Positions 7,997 through 16,834 of a stretch of DNA of 55,435 bases are shown here, piece after piece. Position numbers and translations under genes: made by a program. Location of the stretch: NCBI GenBank assembly GCA_040880545.1, contig JBBDIE010000002.1:1-55435 (forward strand). Direction: 5' to 3'. Origin of the DNA: M55B112 sp040880545. GTDB lineage: Bacteria > Bacteroidota > Bacteroidia > Bacteroidales > GCA-2748055. The notes below the pieces were generated by a model that saw nothing but the letters and a program-made list of their open reading frames with translations, ran no database searches and was not told the DNA's origin. Every line of letters begins with the position of its first letter. Within the stretch, counting starts at the first letter, position 1.

Positions 7997-9109
7997 TTAC
8001 CTGTAGATCAGGAAAGGTGCTGAAATTTTTAGCTCACTGTTACCAAGCACGATGTAATAAGTTCCATTGGAGATTTGACCTGTATTCAGGGCGAAAGTTT
8101 GTTGCTCCCGGCCGGTCTGAATAACCGGACCATGGAATGTTGCTCTACCAGCTGTATCATAGATGGTTGCAGTAACATTACCCTCCATGTGGAAATTATA
8201 AATTACTGAGGCTTCGGATTGTAGAGGGTTGGGAATTATCTGTATCCTGTTCTGGTGACTTTTGCCAGATGAGACTTTTGCAGATGTTTCTGTAAATGAT
8301 GGTTTACCTGCTTCGATCCAGGCACTGTAGATGAGTTCTGCAAATGAATGGGAAGCACCGCTGAACATCTGGTTTGTGATCCTTTCAGTTTTTTCCCATA
8401 ATGCAACATAATAGAGGTCAGATGAAGTGCCGGACCCCATCTCCTTTGCGTAGTCATCTGCAATCAATATGGAATCCAGACAGGTGTAATTCTTATAAAT
8501 ATAATCAAATACATAGCGTCGTACATTTTCGATCTCTTCAGCAGGTGTGCCACTATAAGTAATCTTGTCCTGATATATTGAGATCATTTGAGATTCGTAT
8601 CTTGAATGGATGCCTTTGTTCCCTGTGAACTGACCATCATAATTGCGAGTGAGATGCAGTGGCATATGTCCATCGGCTACATAATGTCCCAAATCGGCCG
8701 CATACTTTTTGGCACTGGTGATGTCGCCCCTTGTCAGGTTAGAAACCAACGAATCATACATTGCCAGCGTTGCCCAGGGGAGATAACCATTTTCTTCCAC
8801 AAATTCTTCACCATAGATGGCTATACAGGAATCCAATGAATGAGGGATTCTTCCGGAAGTTACGAATGTATCATAATTATCAATGTCTATATAATGTTTT
8901 GGTCCTTCTTCAGGGTCACTGTTTTTCCTTTTATCAGCATCAGAAGCATGTTCCGACAGATAGAAAATCCAGTCACCAAATTGTGCCATATCCTCATTAA
9001 AAGAGAGCGATATCCTGAAGCTGATCATTGCATGTCCTGCACCTCCCCAGCTGGTTAACATAATGGCAGCAACGAATGCCAGGAACATGGTAATTGTCCG
9101 TTTATACAT
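7997..9109 (-). CDS. Exported zinc phospholipase C/S1-P1 nuclease-like enzyme with T9SS tail
   Basis: A signal peptide (residues 1-20) ends just before W21; in this superfamily the mature N-terminal tryptophan itself binds zinc. H26 follows. The core carries H142-x3-D146-x5-H152 and H168-x3-E172, the spacing of the Bacillus cereus phospholipase C zinc ligands (H-D-H-H-E); S1/P1 nucleases have Asp at the last position. H72 in KHYIDID is a further likely ligand. The enzyme is thus a three-zinc phosphodiesterase of either phospholipase or single-strand nuclease type. From about residue 290 a beta-sandwich tail with IIPNPLQSEASVIY and GTYYIVL resembles the type IX secretion sorting domain, so export to the cell surface is inferred. 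It is a single-gene unit; a minus-strand TACATTTG at 9218-9225 is a candidate -7 box. Confidence 0.82.
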   Translation of the reverse strand: MYKRTITMFLAFVAAIMLTSWGGAGHAMISFRISLSFNEDMAQFGDWIFYLSEHASDADKRKNSDPEEGPKHYIDIDNYDTFVTSGRIPHSLDSCIAIYGEEFVEENGYLPWATLAMYDSLVSNLTRGDITSAKKYAADLGHYVADGHMPLHLTRNYDGQFTGNKGIHSRYESQMISIYQDKITYSGTPAEEIENVRRYVFDYIYKNYTCLDSILIADDYAKEMGSGTSSDLYYVALWEKTERITNQMFSGASHSFAELIYSAWIEAGKPSFTETSAKVSSGKSHQNRIQIIPNPLQSEASVIYNFHMEGNVTATIYDTAGRATFHGPVIQTGREQQTFALNTGQISNGTYYIVLGNSELKISAPFLIYR

Positions 9110-9527
9110 ATTTTAAGACTGAGGTTAATCCTTTTTGCGATCCTCTCTGGTGGACGTATTGGAAGAGGTTAAATACCATTTATTTAGTGTCTGTCTTGAC
9201 AGACTATTTAGAAGATGCAAATGTAAATAAAAATCGTTGGTTTTTGAATCTGGTTATTGTGTAAACCTTTTTAAGTACGAATTAGTTTCTTATCAGTTGA
9301 TTACATAAAATTTTTCCTGAAAAGTGAAATTTATGTTAAATGCGAAAAACTATTGAAGATTATTATTGATATTCATAAATTTAGAAAATAATAAAACTCA
9401 ATTATGATGAAATGAAGCCGCCACAAACAATCTTTCACTGGAGATGATGTAAATTATTGCGGGTTCCGGGGTTTTATAGCAGCACTAATTAAAAGAAAGC
9501 CAGAATATTAACTTAATTATCAGACAA
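9110..9527. other. 418-base divergent intergenic region
   Basis: This AT-rich region separates two divergent genes. It contains the minus-strand -7 candidate at 9218-9225 and the inverted repeat at 9189-9204. On the plus strand I find no TAnnTTTG before the gene at 9528. No open frame of note and no RNA structure was recognised. Confidence 0.5.
9189..9204. promoter_or_regulatory. 16-bp inverted repeat, possible operator
   Basis: GTCTGTC-TT-GACAGAC has perfect 7-base arms. It lies about 80 bases upstream of the phospholipase-like gene start and just downstream of a minus-strand -7 candidate (TACATTTG, 9218-9225), so a bound protein would sit at roughly +8 to +23. It could also be a short leader hairpin. 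No regulator gene is adjacent. Confidence 0.4.
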
Positions 9528-10535
9528 ATGAAATTTCTAAAATGGTTATTGATTGTTCTGCTGGCCCTGGCCGGATTGTTGCTTATCATACCACTTTTTC
9601 TGCCCTCCGTGGGAATAACTTCTGCGGAAACAGAAATTTCCATTTCCCGTGAACTGGTTTTTCAAAATGTTGCACAGTACACCGACAGGGAAAAGTGGGA
9701 TCCATGGTTAAAGATGGAACCTGAAGCAAAAGTAACTATTGCCCCGCGCCCCGAATTAGTAGGATCAACCTATGCATGGGAAGGGGATAAATTAGGAACC
9801 GGAAAAATGATGGTGGATTCGGTTGTCTATCCGTCTTATATTTCCTCATCTATCTGGTTTGGTGATAGTGAAGATGCTTCCAGGATCCAATGGAACTTTG
9901 AAGATACGGAAGCAGGGACAAAGGTTACATGGAGCTTTACTTCGGAAGGTTCATATCCCTTTGGCCGTATTATGATGTTGATTATGAATGGTATGATGAA
10001 ATCATCCTTCGAGTCAGGACTGGCAGATTTGAAACGCTACCTGGAGGAAAACCCACCCAGGATGTATAAATTATCAGAAATCAAATCAGAGAATTCATAC
10101 GCTACCCATTCCATGGTCATTCCTGTTGAAGGAAATGTGGAGTTTATAGCAGAGCAAAGGAGTACACTGTATGCTGAACTTGCCGGGGAGATTAATAAGC
10201 AGGAACTTGAAATAAGGGGGCCTGCCTTTGTTCATTATCTGGATTATGATAGCGAAACGGGTTACGCACACGCACTGTTGGGTTTTCCAGTCAGGAACCA
10301 GGGTGTGAATTCAGGAAATATTGCCCCGAAGTACTACGATAAAATCCAGGCAATTGCGACCACTCATTACGGCAAATATGAGTACCTGGAGGAATCTTAT
10401 CAAGCACTTACTGACTACGTGGAGGAAAATGATATTGAAGTTACCGGTGAAGCTTTTGAAGTATTCCTGAACACAATGGATGAATCTGAGAATCCTATGG
10501 ATTGGAAGACGATGATCGCTTTTCCCATAAAATAA
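9528..10535 (+). CDS. SRPBCC-domain plus GyrI-like domain protein (335 aa)
   Basis: One N-terminal hydrophobic segment (about residues 5-26) would anchor or export the protein. Residues 35-170 fit an SRPBCC (START/Bet v1-like) fold, with ISRELVFQNVAQYTDREKWDPWLKMEP and later KVTWSFTSEG and a long C-terminal helix. Residues 185-335 fit the GyrI-like small-molecule-binding (AraC effector) domain. Both domains bind hydrophobic ligands in other proteins. Similar two-domain proteins are common and uncharacterised in Bacteroidota; no DNA-binding domain is present, so it is not itself a regulator. The next gene starts 7 bases later, implying one transcript. Confidence 0.72.
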   Translation: MKFLKWLLIVLLALAGLLLIIPLFLPSVGITSAETEISISRELVFQNVAQYTDREKWDPWLKMEPEAKVTIAPRPELVGSTYAWEGDKLGTGKMMVDSVVYPSYISSSIWFGDSEDASRIQWNFEDTEAGTKVTWSFTSEGSYPFGRIMMLIMNGMMKSSFESGLADLKRYLEENPPRMYKLSEIKSENSYATHSMVIPVEGNVEFIAEQRSTLYAELAGEINKQELEIRGPAFVHYLDYDSETGYAHALLGFPVRNQGVNSGNIAPKYYDKIQAIATTHYGKYEYLEESYQALTDYVEENDIEVTGEAFEVFLNTMDESENPMDWKTMIAFPIK

Positions 10536-10542
10536 ATAACGG

Positions 10543-11202
10543 ATGGATGACCAGGAGAATCCACATGCAATGGAGGAGTTGGAGAAGTCGTTCTACAACG
10601 ACGGATACCTACTCGCAGAAAAGCTGGTTAAAAGTGAGGATCTCCCGGGCAGTTTGCAAAATGCGGTAAAACAATTTTATTCAGTATTGGATAGTTTCCT
10701 GGAAATATTTTTGAAAGAAGCAGATAGCCAGGGCACACCGGCACATTGCAAAAAGGGATGTGCATGGTGTTGCCATCAGCCTGTTTTTGCACAGACACAT
10801 GAATTTTTATACCTGAAAAACTGGATGTTTAAAAATCTTGGTACAAAGCAAGTTGACAAGGTATTTAAACGAGCAGGGAAGAAGCATAAAACTACAAAGT
10901 CATTTACGCAAGAGCAGCGACTTCTGCACAAGGAGCCGTGTCCATTGCTGGTAAACAATACATGTTCGGTTTACAAGGTACGTCCCATGGCATGCAGAAT
11001 TTATCTTTCCAGGAACCTGGCCAGTTGTATCAGCGAATTCAGTAATCCAGGCGATAAGTCCAGCTACCCCATGCTGTTCGACCTGCCACTGCGTGCCGGC
11101 CGCAGCATGAATAACGGGTTTGTTAACCGGTTGAAAGAGATGGGGATTGATGTGGAAGAGATGGTGATCGAACAGGGCATACTGGCAGCCCATGGAAATT
11201 AA
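10543..11202 (+). CDS. YkgJ-type cysteine cluster protein (219 aa)
   Basis: The family is defined by a set of cysteines thought to bind zinc or an Fe-S cluster. Here they are CKKGCAWCC (CX3CX2CC), CPLL....C, and CRIY with a final C in NLASC, giving the full CxxxCxxCC / C / C / C arrangement between about residues 70 and 165. The usual RPxxCRxY motif appears as RPMACRIY. At 219 aa it is a long member with helical additions on both sides. Biochemical role is unknown in the family; redox or metal handling is the usual guess. It lies 7 bases after the SRPBCC gene and 64 before the dehydrogenase. Confidence 0.8.
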   Translation: MDDQENPHAMEELEKSFYNDGYLLAEKLVKSEDLPGSLQNAVKQFYSVLDSFLEIFLKEADSQGTPAHCKKGCAWCCHQPVFAQTHEFLYLKNWMFKNLGTKQVDKVFKRAGKKHKTTKSFTQEQRLLHKEPCPLLVNNTCSVYKVRPMACRIYLSRNLASCISEFSNPGDKSSYPMLFDLPLRAGRSMNNGFVNRLKEMGIDVEEMVIEQGILAAHGN

Positions 11203-11266
11203 GTTTTAGGTTAAAACCATCCTTTTTCCCTCTTATTTCACTAAATTCGGGCAAACCGAAAGAAAT

Positions 11267-12472
11267 ATGAAAATTGGGTTATTGCGGGAAACCAAATCTC
11301 CCCCAGATAGACGTGCTCCTCTCACACCTGAACAATGCCAACGTTTAAGGAATGATTATCCCGAACTGGATCTGGTGGTTCAACCCTCCGATATCAGGTG
11401 TTTTACCGATAATGAATACAGGAATGAAGGAATTGTACTACAGGAGAATTTATCGGATTGCGATATTTTAATGGGCGTAAAAGAGGTGGATATTTCATCA
11501 CTTATTCCAGGTAAATCCTACCTCTTTTTTTCACATACAGCAAAGGAACAGCCTTACAACAGGGGTTTGCTCCGGGCGATTTGTGATAAAGGTATTACAC
11601 TGATCGATTATGAGTACCTGACCGGGCCGGACAATACACGGGTGGTGGCCTTTGGTCGGTGGGCCGGCATCGTTGGGGCGTACAACGGACTTCGTGCCCT
11701 TGGATTGAGAGAAGATAAGTATAATCTTCAACCGGCATGGAAACTCACCGGCCTGGCTGATATGTTAGAGAAAGTATGCTGCCTGCCGGCAGATGGAACA
11801 AGGATCGTACTCACCGGTGGAGGCCGTGTGGCACAGGGAGCCATGGAAATTCTCAACGCTGCCGGGATTAAGGAGTTATCTCCTGCAGAATATCTGGATG
11901 GCAACAAGGAATATTCTTCCTTTTGCAGACTCGATCCATGGCACTATACAAGACGTATAGATCATCAGGATTTTGATTTCCCCCATTTTATTGAACATCC
12001 TGAAATGTATGAGAATTCTTTTCTACCCTATGCCCGACACTCGGACCTGTACATTGCTTGTCATTATTGGGATCCGCATGCTCCCTTGTTATTAAGTAGG
12101 GAAGATTTACAGATACCAGGGTTCCCTGTTCGTGTGATAGCAGATATCAGTTGCGATATCAATGGCCCCATCGCCTCTACAATCAGGGCCTCCAGTATAT
12201 CTGAGCCGTTTTATGGGTATGATCCGGCTACTGGAATGGAAAGCGCAGACCCGTACAGGGAGCATGTGATAACCGTGATGGCCGTTGATAACCTTCCTGG
12301 AGAATTGCCGCGTGATGCTTCAGAAGATTTCGGATCAGCTTTGACAGAGCTTGTTATATCTTCATTACTGGGAGAGGATGAAGAAGGAATAGTCAGACGG
12401 GCAATGATTGTTGAAAGAGGTAAACTAACCAGGTTGTACAAATACCTGGAGCAATTCCTGGCGAATGGCTAA
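11267..12472 (+). CDS. Saccharopine dehydrogenase (lysine-forming)/alanine dehydrogenase family enzyme
   Basis: The N-terminal half matches the alanine dehydrogenase/PNT fold: MKIGLLRETKSPPDRRAPLTPEQ, then SHTAKEQPYN around residue 88 and the FGRWAGIVGAYNGLRALG helix around 130. The SHT-x2-EQ and AFGRWAGxxGA patterns are closer to NAD-dependent saccharopine dehydrogenase (Lys1 type) than to alanine dehydrogenase. A Rossmann fold follows with VLTGGGRVAQGA near residues 183-194. At 401 aa it is slightly longer than fungal Lys1. Bacteroidota make lysine by the diaminopimelate route, so a catabolic or different amino-acid substrate is possible. The stop codon overlaps the stop codon of convergent rpe. 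Confidence 0.72.
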   Translation: MKIGLLRETKSPPDRRAPLTPEQCQRLRNDYPELDLVVQPSDIRCFTDNEYRNEGIVLQENLSDCDILMGVKEVDISSLIPGKSYLFFSHTAKEQPYNRGLLRAICDKGITLIDYEYLTGPDNTRVVAFGRWAGIVGAYNGLRALGLREDKYNLQPAWKLTGLADMLEKVCCLPADGTRIVLTGGGRVAQGAMEILNAAGIKELSPAEYLDGNKEYSSFCRLDPWHYTRRIDHQDFDFPHFIEHPEMYENSFLPYARHSDLYIACHYWDPHAPLLLSREDLQIPGFPVRVIADISCDINGPIASTIRASSISEPFYGYDPATGMESADPYREHVITVMAVDNLPGELPRDASEDFGSALTELVISSLLGEDEEGIVRRAMIVERGKLTRLYKYLEQFLANG

Positions 12473-13119
12473 ATGTTCTTCAGATACTTGATCATTGCAG
12501 TGGGATCACTGGCCTGAAAAATGGATGTTCCAATTACAAATACATCTGCACCGGCTTTTTTCAACTTTCCCAGATTATCCTTCCCCACACCTCCATCCAC
12601 CTCTATGAGAGTTCCCGTTCCGGCTGAATGGATCATCTCTTTGAGTTGCTGCACACGTTCGTAGGAAGATTCCATAAATGATTGTCCTCCATAACCCGGT
12701 TCCACTGTCATGATCAGTACCATATCAAGATACTCCAGATAGGGTGCCAGGACCGACACATCTGTATCAGGCTTCAAAGAAACCGAAGCTTTCATGCCAA
12801 GTCCGGAGATTTTTCCAAGTGTTTCTCCAAGCTTTTCACAAGCTTCATAATGTATGGTAAGAATATCTGCACCAACCTCTTTGTAACGCTCCAAATATCT
12901 TTCAGGTTCAACGATCATCAGGTGAACATCCAGTGGCTTTTTTGCAACAGTTTTAATCTGGCTGATCACCGGAAAACCAAATGACAGGTTGGGAACAAAA
13001 ACGCCATCCATAATATCCAGATGGATAAGATCTGCATCGCTGTTATTCAGCATGGAGATCACCTCCGAAAGATGTAAAAAATCAGCATTTAGAATAGATG
13101 GTGCAATCTGGTGCCTCAT
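12469..13119 (-). CDS. rpe: Ribulose-phosphate 3-epimerase
   Basis: Rpe interconverts ribulose-5-phosphate and xylulose-5-phosphate in the pentose phosphate pathway. The protein has the standard TIM-barrel signposts: APSILNADF at residues 5-13, HLDIMDGVFVPNLSFG with metal-binding His and Asp near residues 34-49, DVHLMIVEP, MTVEPGYGGQSF with the 146-type loop, and VDGGVGKDN with the second catalytic Asp. At 216 aa it is the usual size. Its TAG (12469-12471) overlaps the TAA (12470-12472) of the convergent dehydrogenase gene by two bases, so neither gene has room for its own terminator. A minus-strand TAATTTTG at 13136-13143 could be the -7 box, leaving a short leader. Confidence 0.96.
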   Translation of the reverse strand: MRHQIAPSILNADFLHLSEVISMLNNSDADLIHLDIMDGVFVPNLSFGFPVISQIKTVAKKPLDVHLMIVEPERYLERYKEVGADILTIHYEACEKLGETLGKISGLGMKASVSLKPDTDVSVLAPYLEYLDMVLIMTVEPGYGGQSFMESSYERVQQLKEMIHSAGTGTLIEVDGGVGKDNLGKLKKAGADVFVIGTSIFQASDPTAMIKYLKNI

Positions 13120-13397
13120 GGAAATGAAATTTTTACAAAATTAACTTTCTTACCGCATTAAACTGTTTTTTCACTGTAAATTTTATCCACCTTTGCGAAA
13201 AGTAATGCGTTTCGCTACGGAGGTCTAAAGGTTACCTGATATACCTGTATTTAACTATTGAAACAACTTTGGATCCCTGCAATTCGTTATAATATTATTA
13301 AATTTCAGGATGAATTCAAACGCAACGTTTACCAGGAATTAAACATCCTGAACAGATAGCGTGTTGATGTGCGAAGCAAATAAACTAAATCAGACAA

Positions 13398-15767
13398 ATG
13401 AAAAGAATGTTTCCTCTGATAATCTGTTTGTTTATAACAGTCCATTCCTTCGGGCAGAAATATACAATAAGTGGTTTTGTGCAGGATAAGGCCACCGGTG
13501 AAATGCTGATCGGGGCCTCGGTATATGATGCCAACGCAGCGGTGGGGGCCATTACAAATGAATACGGTTATTTTAGTCTTACCCTGCCCAAAGGTGATGT
13601 TTTGCTGGCTGTATCCTATGTTGGTTATACCACATTTTCAGAAGAAATTGCACTTGACCGGAACATGGAATATATCATTGACCTGGAGCCGAACCTGCAG
13701 ATAGAGGAGGTGACAATTACCTCCGGTGGTCCTGGCGAGACTGTACGCAACTCCCAGATGAGCTCTGTTCAGCTTTCTCCCGGTCAGATCAAGGCGATGC
13801 CTTCATTTCTGGGAGAATCGGATGTACTTAAGGCACTTCAGTTGATGCCGGGGGTGCAATCGGGTACGGAAGGTACCAGTGGAATGTATGTCAGGGGAGG
13901 AGGACCAGACCAGAACCTGATACTTTTGGATGGGGTGCCGATTTATAATGCCGATCACCTGTTTGGATTTTTCTCTGTATTCAACCCCGATGCAATATCA
14001 AATGTAACGCTCATTAAAGGAGGGTTTCCTGCCCATTTTGGGGGAAGGTTGTCATCTGTAATTGATATCAGGTTGAAAGAGGGTAACCTGAAAGAATTCA
14101 GGGGAAGTGGGTCCATTGGACTGATTTCTTCACGCGTAATGCTCGAGGGTCCGATAATAAAGGATAAAACCTCATTCCTGATCTCAGCAAGAAGGACCTA
14201 TGCAGATGTACTGGCCCGTCCCATAATCAGGATTGTTAATAATCAAACAGGAAACAAAGGTATGGCAGGGTATTATTTTTATGATGCCAACCTGAAAGTC
14301 AATCACAGATTCTCCAGTAAGGACCGAATATTTCTGAGTGCATACAGTGGACGGGACAAGCTAATGATAAAAGATGAGTATGAATATATGTATAATGATA
14401 CCATTCAGACGGAAAAGACAGATTATGGGCTCTATTGGGGTAATTTAACCTCGGTACTTAGGTGGAATCACACCTATGGAAATAAATTCTTCAGTAATCT
14501 TTCAGTAATCTACAGCAATTACAAATTTGATGTGTATGAAACCTACGAGTCGCTGAAGAATAATAAATCGATATCAAAATACCAATTCGACTACTTTACA
14601 GGGATCGAAGATGTGGGGGCGATCCTGGACTTTGATTATCATCCCGGCCCGCGTAACTCCATAAAATTTGGAGGGAAATACCTGTATCACAGGTTCAAAC
14701 CGGGAGTTTTGGCCTATAAGGCAACTGAAGTACTTGATTCGCTGGACCTTCAGTTTGGAAATGAGATCATTGACGGTCAGGAGTTTTACATATATGCAGA
14801 GGATAAGATGAATATCGGAAACAGGCTCCTGATAAATCTGGGATTGCATTATTCAGCCTTTATGGTCCAGGATGAATATTATCATTCCCTGCAACCCCGG
14901 GTCAGTGCAAGATACCTGATTACAGACAATCTATCTTTGAAAGCTGCCATAACCCAAATGCAACAATATATCCATCTGCTGACCAATGCAACCATTGGCC
15001 TTCCAACCGACCTATGGCTGCCTACGACCAGTAAAATACCCCCGGAGGAATCGTGGCAGGGCGCCCTGGGTCTTGCTTATAACCTGAAAAACGAGTGGAC
15101 ATTTACTGTGGAAGGATTTTATAAGAATATGACCAATCTTATCGAATACAAGGAGGGATCCAGTTTTCTTCAGATAGAAACAGATTGGGAAGATAAGGTG
15201 GAAATAGGCGATGGTTGGGCATACGGGGTCGAATTTTTTGCACGTAAGGATGCGGGTAATCTGACAGGGTGGATCGGTTATACCCTGGCCTGGTCAAACA
15301 GGCAGTTTTTTGCCCTAAATGACGGTAACATATTTCCATATACCTATGATCGCAGACACGACATCTCGGTGGTTGGCATGTATAAATTCAATGAAAATAC
15401 CGATATAAGTGCCACCTGGGTTTATGGAACCGGAAAAGCGGTAACCCTTGGAGTAGCCAGGTATGCCCCGGACCATTGGGCTGACCAGTCGAGAGAATTT
15501 TACTATAGTCAATGGGATGAAATAGAATATTACAATGGAAAGAATGGATTCAGGGAACCTGCATATCACCGGTTCGATTTTTCATTGAACAGACATAAAA
15601 AGAGAGCGTGGGGAGAACAAACATGGAGCTTTGGGGCTTACAATGTTTACAACCGACAGAATCCTTTCTATCTCTATTTCGGTCATGACAATAACGGGAA
15701 ACGACAACTAAGGCAAGTGAGTATTTTCCCGATTATCCCCAGTGTCAGTTATTCGTTTAATTTTTGA
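13398..15767 (+). CDS. TonB-dependent receptor with carboxypeptidase-like N-terminal domain
   Basis: The protein is exported (signal peptide residues 1-19, cleavage before Q20). Residues 21-105 form a carboxypeptidase regulatory-like (CarboxypepD_reg) domain with ISGFVQDKATGEMLIGASV. A plug domain follows at about 115-235, with LGESDVLKALQLMPGVQSG and VRGGGPDQNLILLDGVPIYN, then a 22-strand-type outer-membrane barrel ending in the aromatic YSFNF. Such receptors take up specific substrates with energy from TonB-ExbBD. The next gene encodes a DUF4249 lipoprotein starting one base after this stop, the standard partner in Bacteroidota; there is no SusD-like gene, so this is not a classical glycan (Sus) pair. 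The substrate is unknown. Confidence 0.92.
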   Translation: MKRMFPLIICLFITVHSFGQKYTISGFVQDKATGEMLIGASVYDANAAVGAITNEYGYFSLTLPKGDVLLAVSYVGYTTFSEEIALDRNMEYIIDLEPNLQIEEVTITSGGPGETVRNSQMSSVQLSPGQIKAMPSFLGESDVLKALQLMPGVQSGTEGTSGMYVRGGGPDQNLILLDGVPIYNADHLFGFFSVFNPDAISNVTLIKGGFPAHFGGRLSSVIDIRLKEGNLKEFRGSGSIGLISSRVMLEGPIIKDKTSFLISARRTYADVLARPIIRIVNNQTGNKGMAGYYFYDANLKVNHRFSSKDRIFLSAYSGRDKLMIKDEYEYMYNDTIQTEKTDYGLYWGNLTSVLRWNHTYGNKFFSNLSVIYSNYKFDVYETYESLKNNKSISKYQFDYFTGIEDVGAILDFDYHPGPRNSIKFGGKYLYHRFKPGVLAYKATEVLDSLDLQFGNEIIDGQEFYIYAEDKMNIGNRLLINLGLHYSAFMVQDEYYHSLQPRVSARYLITDNLSLKAAITQMQQYIHLLTNATIGLPTDLWLPTTSKIPPEESWQGALGLAYNLKNEWTFTVEGFYKNMTNLIEYKEGSSFLQIETDWEDKVEIGDGWAYGVEFFARKDAGNLTGWIGYTLAWSNRQFFALNDGNIFPYTYDRRHDISVVGMYKFNENTDISATWVYGTGKAVTLGVARYAPDHWADQSREFYYSQWDEIEYYNGKNGFREPAYHRFDFSLNRHKKRAWGEQTWSFGAYNVYNRQNPFYLYFGHDNNGKRQLRQVSIFPIIPSVSYSFNF

Positions 15768-15768
15768 A

Positions 15769-16773
15769 ATGATGAGACAAAAACAAAAATATACCATTCT
15801 GCTAATACTGGTTGTATTGATCCTGGGTGCTTGTGAGAAGAATGTGGATATCGATATCGAAGTAATTGATCCAATGATCGTAATGAACGGGGTGCTCCAG
15901 GTTGATTCAACAGTTGTGATTTACCTGTCCAGGACCAGGCACATCCTGGACAATTCTGAAATCAATGTACTGACCAATGCAACTGTGCATATTACAGACA
16001 GCGAGGGAAACAGTGAGCAGCTTGTATACGGAACTGGCCAGTTATACAGAACGGATCAGATGTTCATTGAATCCGGGAAGGAATATACAATTACAGCATC
16101 TGCCCCAGGATACAACGATGCTGAAGGAACCTGCATAATCCCTGAAACGGTCCCTGTGGTTAAATTTGACACTTCTACGATCGTAAATGAGTGGGGAGAG
16201 AAAATGATCGCATTCGAAGTTGTCTTTGACGATCCTGCGGGAGTCGAAAATTTCTATATGCTCTCAATCAGATCACAGGTGGAATACGCAAATACCCAAT
16301 ACATGTATTACGAAGATACACTCTATGTAGATCAGGAAAAGGATACAGTGGTCGTTGGTTATGTAAGAGATTCAGTAGTATTTAGGGATGTGCAGAACCA
16401 GAGTGTATGGTTCGAATCGGAAGATCTGGCCATTGAACAATATGATTACAGGACCAACCGCATCATTTTTTCCGATAGATTGTTTAATGGCAGGAGGTAT
16501 TCCGTTAAAGGTATTTTTAATACATGGTTTCTCTACGGCGCATCTGACACAGCAATTGTGGATATCCATCTGCAATCGATCGACAACCATTATTTCAAAT
16601 ACATTAACTCAAGAGTGGATCATTATTATGCAAAAAGCGATCCATTCGCCGTACCTGTTGTGGTTCATAATAATATTCAAAATGGTTTAGGTATATTAGG
16701 TGGAATGTCGTCCGAAACCACTACAATTAAACTTGCCCCGTTGAATTATGAATGGAATTTCCCTTATTATTAA
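15769..16773 (+). CDS. DUF4249 outer-membrane lipoprotein
   Basis: An earlier in-frame ATG at 15742 would overlap the receptor gene; ATG 15769 or 15772 gives a proper lipoprotein signal, with a hydrophobic run ending in the lipobox ILGAC at about residue 21. The remaining 310 residues are beta-rich: an N-terminal immunoglobulin-like part (MIVMNGVLQVDSTVVIYLSRTRHI, ATVHITDSEG, YTITASAPGY) and a C-terminal part ending in the typical EWNFPYY. These match the DUF4249 family, nearly always found directly after a TonB-dependent receptor of the carboxypeptidase-domain type. It is presumed to be a surface partner of that receptor, in the way SusD partners SusC, though unrelated in fold. Same transcript as the receptor is very likely. 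Confidence 0.85.
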   Translation: MMRQKQKYTILLILVVLILGACEKNVDIDIEVIDPMIVMNGVLQVDSTVVIYLSRTRHILDNSEINVLTNATVHITDSEGNSEQLVYGTGQLYRTDQMFIESGKEYTITASAPGYNDAEGTCIIPETVPVVKFDTSTIVNEWGEKMIAFEVVFDDPAGVENFYMLSIRSQVEYANTQYMYYEDTLYVDQEKDTVVVGYVRDSVVFRDVQNQSVWFESEDLAIEQYDYRTNRIIFSDRLFNGRRYSVKGIFNTWFLYGASDTAIVDIHLQSIDNHYFKYINSRVDHYYAKSDPFAVPVVVHNNIQNGLGILGGMSSETTTIKLAPLNYEWNFPYY

Positions 16774-16802
16774 AAAAGCTGAATTTTTTGATTGAATTAA
16801 GT

Positions 16803-16810
16803 TATTTTTG
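16803..16810 (+). promoter_or_regulatory. Candidate -7 box of tex
   Basis: TATTTTTG fits TAnnTTTG and lies 25 bases before the ATG at 16835. TTG triplets at 16788 and 16792 are too close to act as the -33 element, so the upstream half is not identified. The box overlaps the in-frame TTG at 16808, arguing against that codon as the tex start. Confidence 0.45.
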
Positions 16811-16834
16811 GTCTTCCAAAATCAGATCAGGAAT

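Noticed and set aside
16408..16420. tRNA T-loop-like GGTTCGAATC
   Set aside because: It lies in the DUF4249 coding frame and has no acceptor or anticodon stem around it.
13398..16773. Polysaccharide utilisation locus
   Set aside because: The receptor has no SusD partner and no glycoside hydrolase nearby; it pairs with a DUF4249 lipoprotein.
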